A program made the position numbers and the translations under genes. The notes under the pieces were generated by a model, which did not search any database, was not told where the DNA came from, and saw only the letters and a list, made by a program, of their open reading frames with translations. DNA of 64,000 nt, taken from positions 1-64,000 of the forward strand of contig NZ_MASS01000014.1 in NCBI RefSeq assembly GCF_001707885.1, read 5' to 3'. This document shows positions 17,924 to 30,605 of this stretch, piece by piece. How positions within the stretch are numbered: the stretch's first letter is position 1; each line of letters begins with the position of its first letter. This DNA is from Desulfosporosinus cupriresistens (GTDB lineage Bacteria > Bacillota > Desulfitobacteriia > Desulfitobacteriales > Desulfitobacteriaceae).

Positions 17924-19285
17924 ATGCCACCACAGTCAATCTCACCTCAATTATTGTGGCAGGAAACTCTAGAAAAATTGAAAAATGAACTTTCTAAGCC
18001 GAGCTTTGAAACTTGGTTAAGTTCCACCCGGCTTCTTCATATTGATGGTGATACACTTGTTATCAGTGTTCCCAATGAATTTGCAAAGGATTGGTTGGAA
18101 AGTCGTTATGCACCGCTGATTCGATCTTCAGTTCAATCAGTTCTAGGACATTCTGTTAGCCTCCGTTTTATCATACCCACTCCAGAAGGATCCTACGGAG
18201 AAGATCTAAATCTCTCAGTCTCAATTTCTCCGATAACTCCTATAGAAGATGAACCAATTCCTAATTCTCTTAATAATAAATATACCTTTGACACCTTCGT
18301 CATTGGAAACAGTAATCGCTTTGCCCATGCTGCTTCATTAGCAGTCGCCGAATCACCGGCTAAATCCTACAATCCTCTATTTATTTATGGAGGAGTTGGT
18401 TTAGGGAAAACCCACCTTATGCATGCTATTGGTCATCATGTCCTTCAGCGATCACCAAATACGAAGGTTCTTTATGTTTCTAGTGAGAAGTTTACGAATG
18501 AATTGATTGATTCTATCAGAGACGAAAACTCCATTGAGTTTCGTAATCATTACCGAAACGTGGATATCCTCCTTATTGACGATATTCAATTTTTAGCCGG
18601 CAAAGAACGAACTCAAGAAGAGTTCTTTCATACATTTAACGCACTACATGAAGCAAATAAGCAAATTATTATTTCTTCAGACCGACCTCCTAAAGAGATT
18701 CCAACCTTAGAAGACCGTTTGCGTTCTCGTTTTGAATGGGGTCTAATCACAGATATTCAGGCCCCAGATTTAGAAACCAGAATTGCCATTCTAAGAAAGA
18801 AAGCTAAGATGGAAAACTTACAAGTACCTAACGAAGTAATGGTATATATAGCTGATAAAATTCATTCCAACATTCGTGAGCTCGAAGGAGCACTCATCCG
18901 AGTCATGGCATTTGCCTCCCTTAGTTCAATACCCATAAACACTGAAGTTGCAGTGGAAGCATTGAAAGACATTATTCCGGTTAATAACACAAAACAAATA
19001 ACCATTGAAATGATTCAGCAATCCGTAGCAAATTATTTTCACCTATCGTTAAGTGAGTTCAAAGCTAAGAAAAGAACTCGTGCCGTTGCTTTTCCCAGAC
19101 AAATTGCCATGTATCTGTCACGTCAATTGACGGACTCTTCATTGCCAAAGATCGGAGACGAATTTGGTGGAAGAGATCATACCACTGTTATGCATGCGCA
19201 CGATAAAATATTGCAGGCATTACGTAATGACCCATTACTAGAAAAAAAGGTTAACGAAATAATTCAACATATTCAATCCGATTGA
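17924..19285 (+). CDS. dnaA: Chromosomal replication initiator protein DnaA
   Basis: DnaA opens the origin and loads the helicase. The 453-residue protein has domain I ([22 protein letters not shown]), a variable domain II to about residue 118, and the AAA+ domain with Walker [10 protein letters not shown] at 156-164 and Walker [10 protein letters not shown]. The C-terminal DNA-binding domain contains [15 protein letters not shown]. An upstream frame opens 30 codons earlier across the DnaA boxes, but GGGAGG just before ATG 17924 and the family N-terminus fix the start there. DnaA boxes flank the gene on both sides. Confidence 0.98.
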   Translation: MPPQSISPQLLWQETLEKLKNELSKPSFETWLSSTRLLHIDGDTLVISVPNEFAKDWLESRYAPLIRSSVQSVLGHSVSLRFIIPTPEGSYGEDLNLSVSISPITPIEDEPIPNSLNNKYTFDTFVIGNSNRFAHAASLAVAESPAKSYNPLFIYGGVGLGKTHLMHAIGHHVLQRSPNTKVLYVSSEKFTNELIDSIRDENSIEFRNHYRNVDILLIDDIQFLAGKERTQEEFFHTFNALHEANKQIIISSDRPPKEIPTLEDRLRSRFEWGLITDIQAPDLETRIAILRKKAKMENLQVPNEVMVYIADKIHSNIRELEGALIRVMAFASLSSIPINTEVAVEALKDIIPVNNTKQITIEMIQQSVANYFHLSLSEFKAKKRTRAVAFPRQIAMYLSRQLTDSSLPKIGDEFGGRDHTTVMHAHDKILQALRNDPLLEKKVNEIIQHIQSD

Positions 19286-19371
19286 AACTAAAATTGATAA
19301 ATATATTCGTAATGTGTATAACCTGTTAGTATTATATGAATAAAAAAAGCGTTGTTTATTACTTGTGGGCA

Positions 19372-19490
19372 TGTGGATAACATCAATCCGTTTGTCCACA
19401 CCTTTTTCAACATAGGTTTTATCAGTATTCTAGCACTACTAATCAATTTATCCACATGTTGACAAGTAATACTACTATAACTACTATCTA
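19372..19490. promoter_or_regulatory. oriC subregion downstream of dnaA with DnaA-trio-like unwinding element
   Basis: Between dnaA and dnaN are TGTGGATAA (19372-19380), TTGTCCACA (19392-19400) and TTATCCACA (19448-19456). The last is followed after about 14 bp by ACTACTATAACTACTATCTA (19471-19490) and then very A+T-rich DNA. The repeated TAC/TAA/TAT triplets resemble the DnaA-trio of the Bacillus basal unwinding system, where DnaA assembles on one strand to open the duplex. I infer that this is the unwinding site. Confidence 0.8.
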
Positions 19491-19555
19491 ATATCTTATT
19501 ATTAATAAACGAATTAAGAACTATGAGGATAAAATTTTAGGAGGATTCGATTCAT

Positions 19556-20659
19556 ATGAAAATCTTCTGCTCAAAAGACGCACTGCTTTCAGGTGTAAAT
19601 GCTGTTCAACGGGCTGTATCTGGTAAAAGCACTTTACCTGTTCTTCAAGGGATTTTAATAGTAGCCGAACAACAGTCTTTACAATTTGCAGCGACTGATC
19701 TTGAAATGGGGATTCGTTGTGAAGTACCTGCCCAGGTTACTGAAGAAGGCACAGTGGTCGTACCCGCTAAACTCTTTTCGGAAGTTGTACGTAAATTACC
19801 GGAAACAACTATTACATTAGAAGAACGGGACAAAACAATTACCATTTATTATCATCAATCTGAGATAACCTTAAATGGCTACGATCCAGATGAATTCCCC
19901 TTGTTACCGGACCTGATGGATCCTATTTCATTTACTTTGCCTACTACGATTTTTAAAAATATGATTAGACAAACCGTATTTTCTTGTGCTATAGAGGAAA
20001 ATAGACCAGTTTTTACGGGAACCCTCTTACAAATTGAAGGATCAAGTATTCGTTTAGTTGCAACCGATACTCATCGTTTAGCTTATAGCATTGCTGAAAT
20101 GCCTAATCCCTCAGAATTACAGTTTAGTGGAATTATTCCCGCTAAAACTTTGTCAGAAATTTATCGTCTCTTGCATGAGGAGGATGAAATTTTGACTATC
20201 AGTTCTAGTGATACTCAAGTGGTATTCCAATTTGGAGCCATTTATTTAGTTTCTCGTCTTATCGAAGGTCAATTTCCCAACTATAAACAAGTTATACCTC
20301 AGACATGTGAAACTAAAGTAAATTTATCCTTAAAAAGCTTCTTAGAAGCCGTAGAACGGGCATCGTTACTTTCTCGTGATAAAAGTGGAGCCAATATTAT
20401 TAGGATAAATGTAGAAAAAACCGAATTAAGGATTGACCAAACGTCTGAATTAGGTAAAATATCGGAGCAAATAGAAATAAAAATGGAAGGAAAAGATGTG
20501 ATGATTGCTTTCAATGCTAAGTTTCTTATTGATGCGTTGAAAGTCATTGATAGCGAACAAATTATGTTTGAACTTTCCGGTCCATTTAGTCCAGGAGTTA
20601 TGCGTCCTTTAGATAATCCAAATTATCTGTATCTTGTACTACCGGTTCGAACATCTTAA
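19556..20659 (+). CDS. dnaN: DNA polymerase III beta subunit (sliding clamp)
   Basis: DnaN is the dimeric ring clamp that tethers polymerase III to DNA. The 367-residue product covers three clamp domains. It begins MKIFCSKDALLSGVNAVQRAV and ends NPNYLYLVLPVRTS, the conserved tail that forms part of the protein-binding pocket. AGGAGG precedes the ATG by about nine bases. It follows dnaA across the downstream origin segment and is followed by recF eight bases later. Confidence 0.97.
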   Translation: MKIFCSKDALLSGVNAVQRAVSGKSTLPVLQGILIVAEQQSLQFAATDLEMGIRCEVPAQVTEEGTVVVPAKLFSEVVRKLPETTITLEERDKTITIYYHQSEITLNGYDPDEFPLLPDLMDPISFTLPTTIFKNMIRQTVFSCAIEENRPVFTGTLLQIEGSSIRLVATDTHRLAYSIAEMPNPSELQFSGIIPAKTLSEIYRLLHEEDEILTISSSDTQVVFQFGAIYLVSRLIEGQFPNYKQVIPQTCETKVNLSLKSFLEAVERASLLSRDKSGANIIRINVEKTELRIDQTSELGKISEQIEIKMEGKDVMIAFNAKFLIDALKVIDSEQIMFELSGPFSPGVMRPLDNPNYLYLVLPVRTS

Positions 20660-20667
20660 TTTAAATT

Positions 20668-21762
20668 ATGATGATTAATAAATTACGTCTACAAAATTTT
20701 CGTAATTATCAGGATCAAATAGTACAGTTCATGCCTGGAACTAATATATTAGTTGGAGATAATGGCCAAGGAAAAACTAACTTAATCGAAGGAATATATT
20801 ACCTTCTTACAGGCAAATCTTATCGGGTACAACGCGAACAAGAACTCTTGCGCTGGGAAGAAAGTGAATTCCATCTTTATGGCGACTTCTTACTAGCTCA
20901 CCATAAAATTTTTTTGGAGAGCCACTATCGAGATAAAAAGAAAATGGTCAAAATAAATCATATACCTTGTCAACGTTTATCTGATTTTGTTGGAACGATA
21001 AATGTAATTTTCTTTTCTCCAGATGACCTTGTGATGATAAAAGGAGGTCCTTCAGAAAGACGGAGATTTTTAGACTTGCATATTGCCCAAATGCGTCCAG
21101 GTCACGTAAGTATTCTTAATGCTTACAATAAAGTCTTACAGCAAAAAAGTGCACTCTTGAAAACATATGTTGAAAAATCACTTAAATATTCTCAATTGCA
21201 ACTTTGGAATCAACAAATAATCGAATTAGGAGAGAAAATAATTCGCAATCGTACGGATCTGACGCTACGAATACAAGATGTAGCTGATCAAATCTATGCC
21301 GACCTGAGTTCTCAGAAAGAAAAAATGGAGGTTATTTATATAGCTTTGGGTAAGAAAAATATAGATGAAGCTATCTCTGAATTTCCTCAATTACTTAATG
21401 ATAAGCTAGAACAAGAAATAGAACGTCAAATGGTACTCGTTGGTCCACATCGTGACGATGTGCAAATTCTTTTAAATGATAAACCAGCACGGCTCTTTGC
21501 TTCACAAGGGCAACAAAGATCGTTAGTTTTAAGTTTGAAACTTGCTGAATTAGAAATTATTCATCAGGAAAAAAGAGAATACCCCCTCCTCTTACTTGAT
21601 GATGTATTGTCTGAATTAGATAGCTTTAGGAGAGACTACTTAATAAAATTTATTGAATCATCGAGTATTCAAACCTTATTAACTATGACAAGTGCTGAAC
21701 CGAATCTTGATTCAGGCGCAATATACCATGTAGAGCAAGGACATATAAGGAGGAAACCGTAA
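20668..21762 (+). CDS. recF: DNA replication and repair protein RecF
   Basis: RecF (364 residues) is an SMC-like ATPase that helps load RecA at gaps with RecO and RecR. It begins MINKLRLQNFRNYQ and has Walker A GDNGQGKTNL at residues 30-39. The signature segment FASQGQQRSLVLSLKLAE precedes Walker B PLLLLDDVLSELD. Two ATG codons are adjacent at the start and either may be used. The stop codon abuts the remB ATG. Confidence 0.96.
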   Translation: MMINKLRLQNFRNYQDQIVQFMPGTNILVGDNGQGKTNLIEGIYYLLTGKSYRVQREQELLRWEESEFHLYGDFLLAHHKIFLESHYRDKKKMVKINHIPCQRLSDFVGTINVIFFSPDDLVMIKGGPSERRRFLDLHIAQMRPGHVSILNAYNKVLQQKSALLKTYVEKSLKYSQLQLWNQQIIELGEKIIRNRTDLTLRIQDVADQIYADLSSQKEKMEVIYIALGKKNIDEAISEFPQLLNDKLEQEIERQMVLVGPHRDDVQILLNDKPARLFASQGQQRSLVLSLKLAELEIIHQEKREYPLLLLDDVLSELDSFRRDYLIKFIESSSIQTLLTMTSAEPNLDSGAIYHVEQGHIRRKP

Positions 21763-22020
21763 ATGTATTTACATCTTGGTGGTGATATTCTGGTTAAAAA
21801 GGATAAAGTAGTTGCTATCATCGACTTAGAAACTGCTACAGAAGGTAAAAATAATGAAAAATTCTTAGATAATATCAAAAAAAATAAAAATATTAATTAC
21901 ATTTCTGCACCAGGGAAGGAGAAAACATTAATTATTACGTCTCAAGAATATTTTTTATCACCTATTTCTTCTATAACTCTATTCAAGCGTTCTTCTCTTA
22001 ATATGGGAGAACTTGTGTGA
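21763..22020 (+). CDS. remB: Extracellular matrix regulator RemB-like (YaaB) protein
   Basis: This 85-residue protein belongs to the DUF370 RemA/RemB family: MYLHLGGDILVKKDKVVAIIDLE, then KEKTLIITSQEYFLSPISSITLFKR. In Bacillus subtilis the remB (yaaB) gene also lies between recF and gyrB and affects biofilm matrix expression. RemA-type relatives are DNA-binding rings, but RemB itself is poorly characterised. Its ATG follows the recF stop directly and AAGGAGG lies inside the recF end, so it is coupled to recF. Confidence 0.88.
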   Translation: MYLHLGGDILVKKDKVVAIIDLETATEGKNNEKFLDNIKKNKNINYISAPGKEKTLIITSQEYFLSPISSITLFKRSSLNMGELV

Positions 22021-22085
22021 TATAGTGCTCGGTCTCAAGATGTAGAGCAAACTAGCAGGACTCTATGCGCTACCCATATCCATGA

Positions 22086-24167
<2,082 letters not shown>

Positions 24168-24181
24168 AGGAGTGCTCATTC

Positions 24182-26665
24182 ATGTCGGATGAAATACTGG
24201 GAGGAAAAGTTCTTCCTGTTGAAATTGCTGATGAAATGCGAAAATCGTTTATTGAGTATTCGATGAGCGTTATAGTTAGCCGTGCTTTGCCCGATGTTCG
24301 AGACGGGCTCAAACCGGTGCATCGCAGAATATTATATACCCTTCATGAGATGGGTCTGACTCCTAATAAACCCTATAGTAAGTCAGCACGTCTTGTCGGG
24401 GATTGTATGGGTCAATTTCACCCTCACGGGGATAGCTCAATTTATGATGCTGTGGTACGAATGGAGCAGGACTGGGCTAGTCGTTATCCGCTCATTGATG
24501 GACATGGAAACTTTGGTTCTATTGATGGAGACTCTGCGGCTGCTATGCGTTATACTGAGCTTCGTATGGCGAAAATTGCGTCCTATATGTTGGCTGATAT
24601 TGATAAGGATACCGTCGATTTTACCCCTAACTATGATGAGAAACAAGATGAACCGACTGTATTACCTGCTAAATTTCCCAATTTGCTTGTTAATGGTTCA
24701 TCAGGGATTGCAGTAGGAATGGCAACGAATATTCCTCCTCATAATTTAAATGAAGTTATCGAAGCGACTATTGCCCTACTTGATAACCCAGAGTTATCAA
24801 TTGATGAATTGATGAACTATGTCAAAGGTCCCGACTTTCCAACTGGTGGAACAATTATGGGTTATGAAGGGATTAGGTCTGCCTATACGACAGGAAGAGG
24901 TTCGATTAAAACACGAGCAAAGGCATATATTGAACCTATGGAGAAAACAGGGAAAAATCGAATTGTCGTGACAGAAATCCCCTTTATGGTCAATAAAGCT
25001 AGAATGGTTGAGAAAATAGCTGAACTTGTGCGTGATAAAAGACTAGATGGTATTACTGATTTGAGAGATGAATCAGATCGATCAGGGATGCGTATTGTGA
25101 TTGAATTAAGGCGTGATGTCAATCCGCAAGTTATTTTGAATCAACTCTATAAACATACTCAGTTAGAAGATACGTTTGGCGTAAATATGCTTGCTTTGGT
25201 AAATGGGCAGCCGAGGACTCTTACACTTAAAGATATGATTCATTATTTTATAGAACACCAAAAGAACGTTATTGTTCGGAGAACCCAATTTGAACTTAAT
25301 AAAGCGGAAGCAGAAGCGCATATTATCGAAGGATTGCGCATTGCACTTGACCATATTGATGAGGTTATAGAAACCATTCGTTCTTCCGCTGACGAGGCGA
25401 CTGCTCGAGAAAATCTTACAATTCGTTTTGGTTTGAGTGAAAAGCAGGCTCAAGCTATAGTTGATATGAGGTTAAAGCGTTTAACTGGGCTTGAACGAGA
25501 AAAATTAGAAAACCAATATCAAGAACTGATGAATACCATTGCCTATTTAAAAGCGGTTCTTGCCTCGGAAAGTATGGTAATTGGGATAATTAAAACTGAA
25601 CTGACTGAAATCAATCATAAATTTGGCGACGAACGAAGGACACGCATCACGGTTGATGTCAGCAAGATGGATATAGAAGATCTCATTGCTGTAGAAGACG
25701 TAGTAGTAACAGTAACCCATTATGGGTATATTAAGCGATTGCCTCTGAATACTTATAAGAGTCAGAACAGAGGGGGCAAAGGTGTCCACGGGATGGCTAC
25801 AAAAGAACTAGATTTTGTGGAACATCTTTTTACGACAACAACGCATCATCATATTCTATTCTTTACATCTCAGGGTAAAGTGTACCGTTTAAAGGCTCAT
25901 GAAATTCCAGAGGCTAGTAGAATTGGCAAAGGAACTGCGGTTATAAATCTTCTGAATTTAAGCCAGCATGAGATGATTACGGCAGTCATGGCGATAAAAG
26001 AATATAGTTCCGATTATTTTCTAATTACCGCTACGAAAAAGGGTATAATGAAGAAGACTGCTCTGAAAGAGTACGATTCATCACGGCGTGATGGACTAAT
26101 TGCTTTAACCCTTGATGAAGGTGATGAACTTATTGGTGTTAAACTAACCCAGGGGTTAGATGATATTCTTCTTGCTACACGAAATGGAATAGCGATTCGC
26201 TTTGCGGAATCTGACGTACGATACATGGGACGTACAGCCCGAGGGGTAAAAGGGATTACACTTGATGAAAACGACGTGGTTGTCGGTATGGATGTAATCG
26301 GCGATGAAGGCGAGCTCTTGACCATGAGTGAAAACGGGTTTGCTAAACGTACCTATCTCAATGAATTCCGTGTTCAAGGACGTGGAGGCAAGGGAATCAT
26401 TGGTATGAAATTGAATGAGAAGACAGGTTCATTGGTTGGAATCAAGGTTGTTCAAGTAGAAGATGAATTGATGGTCATTACGAATAACGGTATTATGCTC
26501 CGGATTCAGGTTTCAAGTATCTCTAATCAAGGTCGTTCCGCACAAGGGGTGTTGGCCATGAGAACCGGCACAAGTACTGTTGTAGCGATGGCCAAGGTTT
26601 TGATGAAAGATGAAGAAGAAATTGATGAGACCGAAGATCTGGATGGCTCTGAAGAAGAGGATTAA
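24182..26665 (+). CDS. gyrA: DNA gyrase subunit A
   Basis: GyrA (827 residues) breaks and rejoins DNA. The active-site tyrosine is Y124 in [10 protein letters not shown]. The quinolone-resistance region reads [17 protein letters not shown] (residues 80-96) with the usual drug-sensitive Ser and acidic positions as far as can be judged. The C-terminal beta-pinwheel contains the GyrA box [10 protein letters not shown] and a second [10 protein letters not shown]. The tail is very acidic ([13 protein letters not shown]). It lies 14 bp after gyrB with a clear site and is surely cotranscribed. Confidence 0.97.
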   Translation: MSDEILGGKVLPVEIADEMRKSFIEYSMSVIVSRALPDVRDGLKPVHRRILYTLHEMGLTPNKPYSKSARLVGDCMGQFHPHGDSSIYDAVVRMEQDWASRYPLIDGHGNFGSIDGDSAAAMRYTELRMAKIASYMLADIDKDTVDFTPNYDEKQDEPTVLPAKFPNLLVNGSSGIAVGMATNIPPHNLNEVIEATIALLDNPELSIDELMNYVKGPDFPTGGTIMGYEGIRSAYTTGRGSIKTRAKAYIEPMEKTGKNRIVVTEIPFMVNKARMVEKIAELVRDKRLDGITDLRDESDRSGMRIVIELRRDVNPQVILNQLYKHTQLEDTFGVNMLALVNGQPRTLTLKDMIHYFIEHQKNVIVRRTQFELNKAEAEAHIIEGLRIALDHIDEVIETIRSSADEATARENLTIRFGLSEKQAQAIVDMRLKRLTGLEREKLENQYQELMNTIAYLKAVLASESMVIGIIKTELTEINHKFGDERRTRITVDVSKMDIEDLIAVEDVVVTVTHYGYIKRLPLNTYKSQNRGGKGVHGMATKELDFVEHLFTTTTHHHILFFTSQGKVYRLKAHEIPEASRIGKGTAVINLLNLSQHEMITAVMAIKEYSSDYFLITATKKGIMKKTALKEYDSSRRDGLIALTLDEGDELIGVKLTQGLDDILLATRNGIAIRFAESDVRYMGRTARGVKGITLDENDVVVGMDVIGDEGELLTMSENGFAKRTYLNEFRVQGRGGKGIIGMKLNEKTGSLVGIKVVQVEDELMVITNNGIMLRIQVSSISNQGRSAQGVLAMRTGTSTVVAMAKVLMKDEEEIDETEDLDGSEEED

Positions 26666-26838
26666 ATTGACAAAATTCGAGCTAAGTGTTACCATGTCGA
26701 AGGTAAGAACCAGACATTGACTGATAAAATAATGGTACAGGCATAAGTTGACATATTCTCCCTAAAAAGCAAACCATACTTAAGATGAAGTTTAAGTTAC
26801 AATAATCTTAACTGTTTTAAAATAAGGAGGAAATAAAA

Positions 26839-27723
26839 TTGACTGATATTAGTTCTTTGAAGGTCAAAACAGGGCTCGCAGAAATGCTAAAAGGTGGCGT
26901 CATCATGGATGTGACGACTCCTGAACAAGCTATTATAGCAGAAGAGGCTGGAGCATGTGCCGTAATGGCTTTAGAGCGTGTCCCTTCGGATATTCGAGCT
27001 GAAGGTGGAGTAGCCCGCATGGCAGATCCTTCAATCATACAAAGTATCATGGCAGTGGTTACTATTCCTGTCATGGCGAAAGCACGCATAGGGCATTTTG
27101 TAGAAGCCCAAATTTTAGAAGCATTAGGTGCTGATTACATTGATGAATCTGAAGTATTAACACCTGCAGATGATGCTTATCATATTAATAAGCATGACTT
27201 CAAAGTGCCCTTTGTTTGTGGGTGTCGTAATCTAGGAGAAGCCTTGCGTCGAATTGGAGAAGGGGCTGCAATGATTCGTACTAAAGGAGAACCTGGAACT
27301 GGTAATGTTATTGAAGCTGTTCGACATATGCGTACAGTTATGACCGATATACGTTCGTTAACCTTAATGCCAAAAGAAGAACTGATGACAGCTGCCAAAA
27401 ATATGGGCGCGCCTTATGAATTGGTTTTATATGTCGCTGAACACGGAAAATTACCAGTTGTTAACTTTGCTGCAGGTGGTATTGCTACGCCAGCTGATGC
27501 CGCACTGATGATGCACCTTGGAGTAGATGGTATTTTTGTTGGTTCTGGAATCTTTAAGTCCGGTGATCCTAAAGCACGTGCTAAGGCAATTGTCTTAGCA
27601 ACAACACACTATAAGGATGCAAAACTTCTTGCAGAAATTTCTAAAGATTTAGGACAGCCCATGTCAGGAATTGAAATTTCTACTTTGGCTGATTCTCAGC
27701 GTATGCAAGAACGGGGTTGGTAA
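26839..27723 (+). CDS. pdxS: Pyridoxal 5'-phosphate synthase subunit PdxS
   Basis: PdxS (Pdx1) condenses ribose 5-phosphate, glyceraldehyde 3-phosphate and ammonia into PLP as a dodecamer with PdxT. The 294-residue product has the (beta/alpha)8 signatures [23 protein letters not shown] (active-site lysine) and [32 protein letters not shown] and [10 protein letters not shown] follow. The start is TTG after AAGGAGG. pdxT follows with two bases between stop and start. The 170 bp upstream of pdxS show no riboswitch I recognise. Confidence 0.97.
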   Translation: MTDISSLKVKTGLAEMLKGGVIMDVTTPEQAIIAEEAGACAVMALERVPSDIRAEGGVARMADPSIIQSIMAVVTIPVMAKARIGHFVEAQILEALGADYIDESEVLTPADDAYHINKHDFKVPFVCGCRNLGEALRRIGEGAAMIRTKGEPGTGNVIEAVRHMRTVMTDIRSLTLMPKEELMTAAKNMGAPYELVLYVAEHGKLPVVNFAAGGIATPADAALMMHLGVDGIFVGSGIFKSGDPKARAKAIVLATTHYKDAKLLAEISKDLGQPMSGIEISTLADSQRMQERGW

Positions 27724-27725
27724 AA

Positions 27726-28313
27726 ATGAAAAAGTGTGTTGGCGTTTTGGCGCTGCAAGGCGCTTTCCGCGAGCACCGGCAGGTTTTAGAGCAATTGGGT
27801 TGTGATGTTGTTGAAATACGAAAAACAAGCGATCTTGAAGGAATTCATGGACTGATTATTCCAGGTGGGGAAAGTACGACTATTGGTAAACTGTTAATGA
27901 TCGATGAACTAGGTGAAAAGATCAAGGAGCTTGGCGCTAAGGATTTACCTATTTTTGGGACATGCGCAGGCATGATCCTCCTTAGTAAAACTATTATTAA
28001 CAGTGATCAATATTCATTGAACCTTATGGATACCGTTGTAGAACGAAATGCGTTTGGTAGGCAAGTAGCAAGCTTTGAAACCGATCTTTTTGTTCCTGCC
28101 ATGGGCTCTAGTTCTTTACGGGCAGTATTTATTCGAGCTCCTTATCTGCAGGAAGTAGCACCAAATGTGGGTATTTTGGCGGAGTATGAGGGCAAGATAG
28201 TTTTTGCCCGACAGGGAAATCTATTAGCGAGTGCTTTTCATCCAGAACTTACCCCAGACCAAAGGGTTCATAAATACTTTTTGGACATGATTGATGAACA
28301 TTGGACGAAGTAA
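27726..28313 (+). CDS. pdxT: Pyridoxal 5'-phosphate synthase glutaminase subunit PdxT
   Basis: PdxT (Pdx2) hydrolyses glutamine and passes ammonia to PdxS. From ATG 27726 it is 195 residues, starting MKKCVGVLALQGAFREH. The oxyanion/substrate loop PGGESTTIGKL, the nucleophile Cys80 in GTCAGMILLS, and the FHPEL triad segment near the end are present. A TTG three codons earlier is possible, but ATG gives the family N-terminus. Both synthase subunits are present, so the organism should make vitamin B6 by the DXP-independent route. Confidence 0.96.
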   Translation: MKKCVGVLALQGAFREHRQVLEQLGCDVVEIRKTSDLEGIHGLIIPGGESTTIGKLLMIDELGEKIKELGAKDLPIFGTCAGMILLSKTIINSDQYSLNLMDTVVERNAFGRQVASFETDLFVPAMGSSSLRAVFIRAPYLQEVAPNVGILAEYEGKIVFARQGNLLASAFHPELTPDQRVHKYFLDMIDEHWTK

Positions 28314-28322
28314 AAACGTTTT

Positions 28323-28745
28323 ATAACTGCATCTAAGTTCAACTAAGACTACGCTAGCGCCCGTGGGTCCTTTCTGGCCGTCACGTCGCCTTGCCATCAC
28401 GACACCTAGCCATCCTGCAAGAAGGCTAATACGTGCGAAGACAGTGTCTTCGGGCGGTGTTTTTATACCTTGAACAACTTTGTTTGAGTCTTGGCGGCGC
28501 TCTAAATCGGATGTCCTGTCAAGTCATGGCTTCAGGGACACTCGGCCATCCTTGGCCAGCGCTTTGGCGCTAGCCAAGTTTTTTTTATACTAATCCGAAA
28601 GTAAACTTTTCGTTCGATACTTTCAGGAAACAGAAGTACAACTAAGGCTGCCGCCTTTGCTAAAGCTTGCAAGAAGGTTAACACGTGTGAAGACAGGTGT
28701 CTGCAAGAAGGCTAATACGTGCGAAGACATTGTTTCGCGCGGGCG
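28323..28745. repeat. Mosaic intergenic repeat region B
   Basis: The 470-bp gap between pdxT and serS holds no gene and no recognisable T-box leader. It carries the inverted counterparts of region A modules: GCCGTCACGTCGCCTTGCCATC (28377-28398) and hairpin-repeat copies at 28416-28452, 28668-28701 and 28702-28737. It also has GGCGCTAGCCAAGTTTTTTTT followed by ATACTAATC (about 28566-28595). CAACTAAGGC near 28639 recurs before the SRP RNA. The last hairpin copy ends about 50 bp before the serS start, so an extended serS frame runs through it; that extension is not real. Confidence 0.75.
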
Positions 28746-28786
28746 CCAGCCGAGTTTTCTCTATTGGCATGGGAGGTTTTTTTAAC

Positions 28787-30052
28787 ATGTTGGATCTTAA
28801 GTTTGTTCGTAACAACCCTGAAGTGGTTAAGGAAGCTTTGGAAAAGCGTCACGTATCAATTAGTTTAGACCACTTCTTAAGACAAGAAGAAGATAGACGC
28901 AAATTGCTTTTTGAAGTTGAGACTTTAAAAGCCCGTCGCAATACAGTCTCTGAAGAAGTTGGGCGCTTGAAAAGGACCGGGGAAAATGCGGAAAGTCTTG
29001 TTTTAGAAATGCGTGAGGTAGGTCAAACTATTAAAGATTTGGAACTAAAATCAGCAGACATTGTGCAAGAGATGGAAAGAGTGCTCTATGAGATTCCGAA
29101 CATCCCTCATGCTTCGGTACCAATTGGTCCAGACGAAAACTCTAATGTTCAAGTTCGTTCATGGGGAACTCCTCGCCATTTTGAATTCGAGCCAAAAGCT
29201 CATTATGAGATCGGCGAAAAATTGGATGTTTTAGATTTCGTCAGAGCAGCTAAAGTCACAGGTGCACGCTTTACCTTTTATAAAGGTTTAGGTGCTAAGC
29301 TTGAACGTTCCCTTATATCGTTTATGCTTGATCGACACACCTCAAAGGGATATACAGAAATACTTCCACCATACTTGGTTAATCGCACTTCAATGATTGG
29401 TACAGGTCAACTTCCAAAATTTGAGGACGACGCATTTAAAGTTGCCGGGACAGAGTATTTCTTGATTCCTACGGCAGAAGTGCCTGTCACAAACCTATAT
29501 CGTGAAGAAATCTTAGACGGAAGTCAATTGCCGATTCATCACTGTGCCTATAGTTCATGTTTTCGTTCTGAGGCTGGTTCTGCAGGACGGGATACCAGAG
29601 GATTGATTCGCCAACACCAATTTAATAAAGTAGAGCTAGTTAAGTTCTGTTTACCTGAGAATTCCTATGAAGAACTTGAATTGTTGACTAGAGATGCTGA
29701 AAGTATTCTTCAAGAATTAGAACTTCCTTATCGTGTTATGGCGTTATCAACAGGTGATCTCGGGTTTACTTCGGCGAAGACATATGATTTGGAAGTGTGG
29801 CTACCGAGCTTCAATACCTATAGAGAAATCTCTTCTTGTAGTAACTTTGAAGATTTCCAAGCTCGTCGCGCTAACATCCGTTTTAGAAGAGGTCCTAAAG
29901 ATAAACCAGAGTATCCGCATACTTTAAATGGCAGCGGATTAGCCATTGGGCGTACAGTTGCTGCTATTATGGAGAACTACCAGGATGATGATGGTAAGGT
30001 GCGTGTTCCTAAAGCACTACGGCCTTATATGGGCGTTGAATATATTGGATAA
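28787..30052 (+). CDS. serS: Seryl-tRNA synthetase
   Basis: SerRS (421 residues from ATG 28787) has the N-terminal coiled-coil arm that grips the long variable arm of tRNA-Ser ([17 protein letters not shown] and onwards). Class II motifs follow: [21 protein letters not shown] for motif 2 and [19 protein letters not shown] for motif 3. GGGAGG lies just before the ATG. The frame is open 30 codons upstream into repeat DNA, which I exclude. Three tRNA-Ser genes lie within the next 9 kb. Confidence 0.97.
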   Translation: MLDLKFVRNNPEVVKEALEKRHVSISLDHFLRQEEDRRKLLFEVETLKARRNTVSEEVGRLKRTGENAESLVLEMREVGQTIKDLELKSADIVQEMERVLYEIPNIPHASVPIGPDENSNVQVRSWGTPRHFEFEPKAHYEIGEKLDVLDFVRAAKVTGARFTFYKGLGAKLERSLISFMLDRHTSKGYTEILPPYLVNRTSMIGTGQLPKFEDDAFKVAGTEYFLIPTAEVPVTNLYREEILDGSQLPIHHCAYSSCFRSEAGSAGRDTRGLIRQHQFNKVELVKFCLPENSYEELELLTRDAESILQELELPYRVMALSTGDLGFTSAKTYDLEVWLPSFNTYREISSCSNFEDFQARRANIRFRRGPKDKPEYPHTLNGSGLAIGRTVAAIMENYQDDDGKVRVPKALRPYMGVEYIG

Positions 30053-30105
30053 TGGGTTGGATGATTTACCCATTTGATAAATACAGTGATGTACCAGAAA
30101 CTTAG

Positions 30106-30134
30106 TTGTATTTATCTAATATATATGATATACT
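30106..30134 (+). promoter_or_regulatory. Promoter of the tRNA-Ser(UGA) gene
   Basis: TTGTAT (30106-30111), a 17-bp spacer and TATACT (30129-30134) lie 20 bp before the tRNA 5' end. Confidence 0.75.
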
Positions 30135-30154
30135 AATTTTCGGTTGTTTAACTT

Positions 30155-30244
30155 GGAGGGGTGTCCGAGCGGTTTAAGGAGCCGGTCTTGAAAACCGGTG
30201 ACTTCGTAAGGGGTCCGTGGGTTCGAATCCCACCCCCTCCGCCA
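30155..30244 (+). tRNA. tRNA-Ser(UGA)
   Basis: A 90-nt cloverleaf with a long variable arm, acceptor GGAGGGG pairing with CCCCTCC, anticodon loop CTTGAAA (anticodon TGA), TTCGAATCC T-loop and encoded GCCA end. It sits about 100 bp after serS. Confidence 0.96.
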
Positions 30245-30314
30245 ATTTCGAAAATCGATGTTCGAAGCTCGGTGTTCGAGTCAATGTGCTTCCTATGGAT
30301 TTTTAACTATTTTT

Positions 30315-30391
30315 GCGCTTGTAGTTCAGCTGGATAGAGCGTCAGACTTCGAATCTGAATGTCGGGGGTTCGAATCCCTCCGAGCGCACCA
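30315..30391 (+). tRNA. tRNA-Arg(UCG)
   Basis: A 77-nt cloverleaf with acceptor GCGCTTG/CGAGCGC (one wobble), anticodon stem CAGA/TCTG around loop CTTCGAA (anticodon TCG), GGTTCGAATCC T-arm and encoded ACCA. Confidence 0.95.
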
Positions 30392-30512
30392 TTTAATCAA
30401 TGTTATGTGCGATATTCGAGGATCGAAAATCGCACATTTAGCGACTTGTAGGCGATTTTTACCTACCTTACCTCAGATGATTATCTAAATTAATTTTCTT
30501 TGACAATCACAA

Positions 30513-30591
30513 GGCCTCGTAGCTCAGGCGGATAGAGCGGGGGTTTCCTAAACCCTGTCTTGCGGAGGTTCGACTCCTCCCGGGGTCACCA
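30513..30591 (+). tRNA. tRNA-Arg(CCU)
   Basis: A 79-nt cloverleaf with acceptor GGCCTCG/CGGGGTC (two wobble pairs), anticodon stem GGGGT/ACCCT around TTCCTAA (anticodon CCT), GGTTCGACTCC T-arm and encoded ACCA. tadA begins 15 bp later. Confidence 0.93.
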
Positions 30592-30605
30592 AAATCGAGG
30601 TATAT

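Noticed and set aside
26014-26377. Antisense reading frames inside gyrA
   Set aside because: Serine/isoleucine-rich mirror frames of a conserved gene with no ribosome-binding site.
26666-26838. Regulatory RNA or clear promoter before pdxS
   Set aside because: A TTGACA at 26748 has no well-spaced -10 box and no recognisable riboswitch fold was seen.
28314-28786. T-box leader upstream of serS
   Set aside because: No AGGGTGG(T/A)ACCGCG antiterminator motif and no terminator just before the gene; the gap is filled with repeat modules.
28697-28786. Thirty-codon N-terminal extension of SerS
   Set aside because: It translates the intergenic repeat; the family N-terminus and a GGGAGG site fit ATG 28787.
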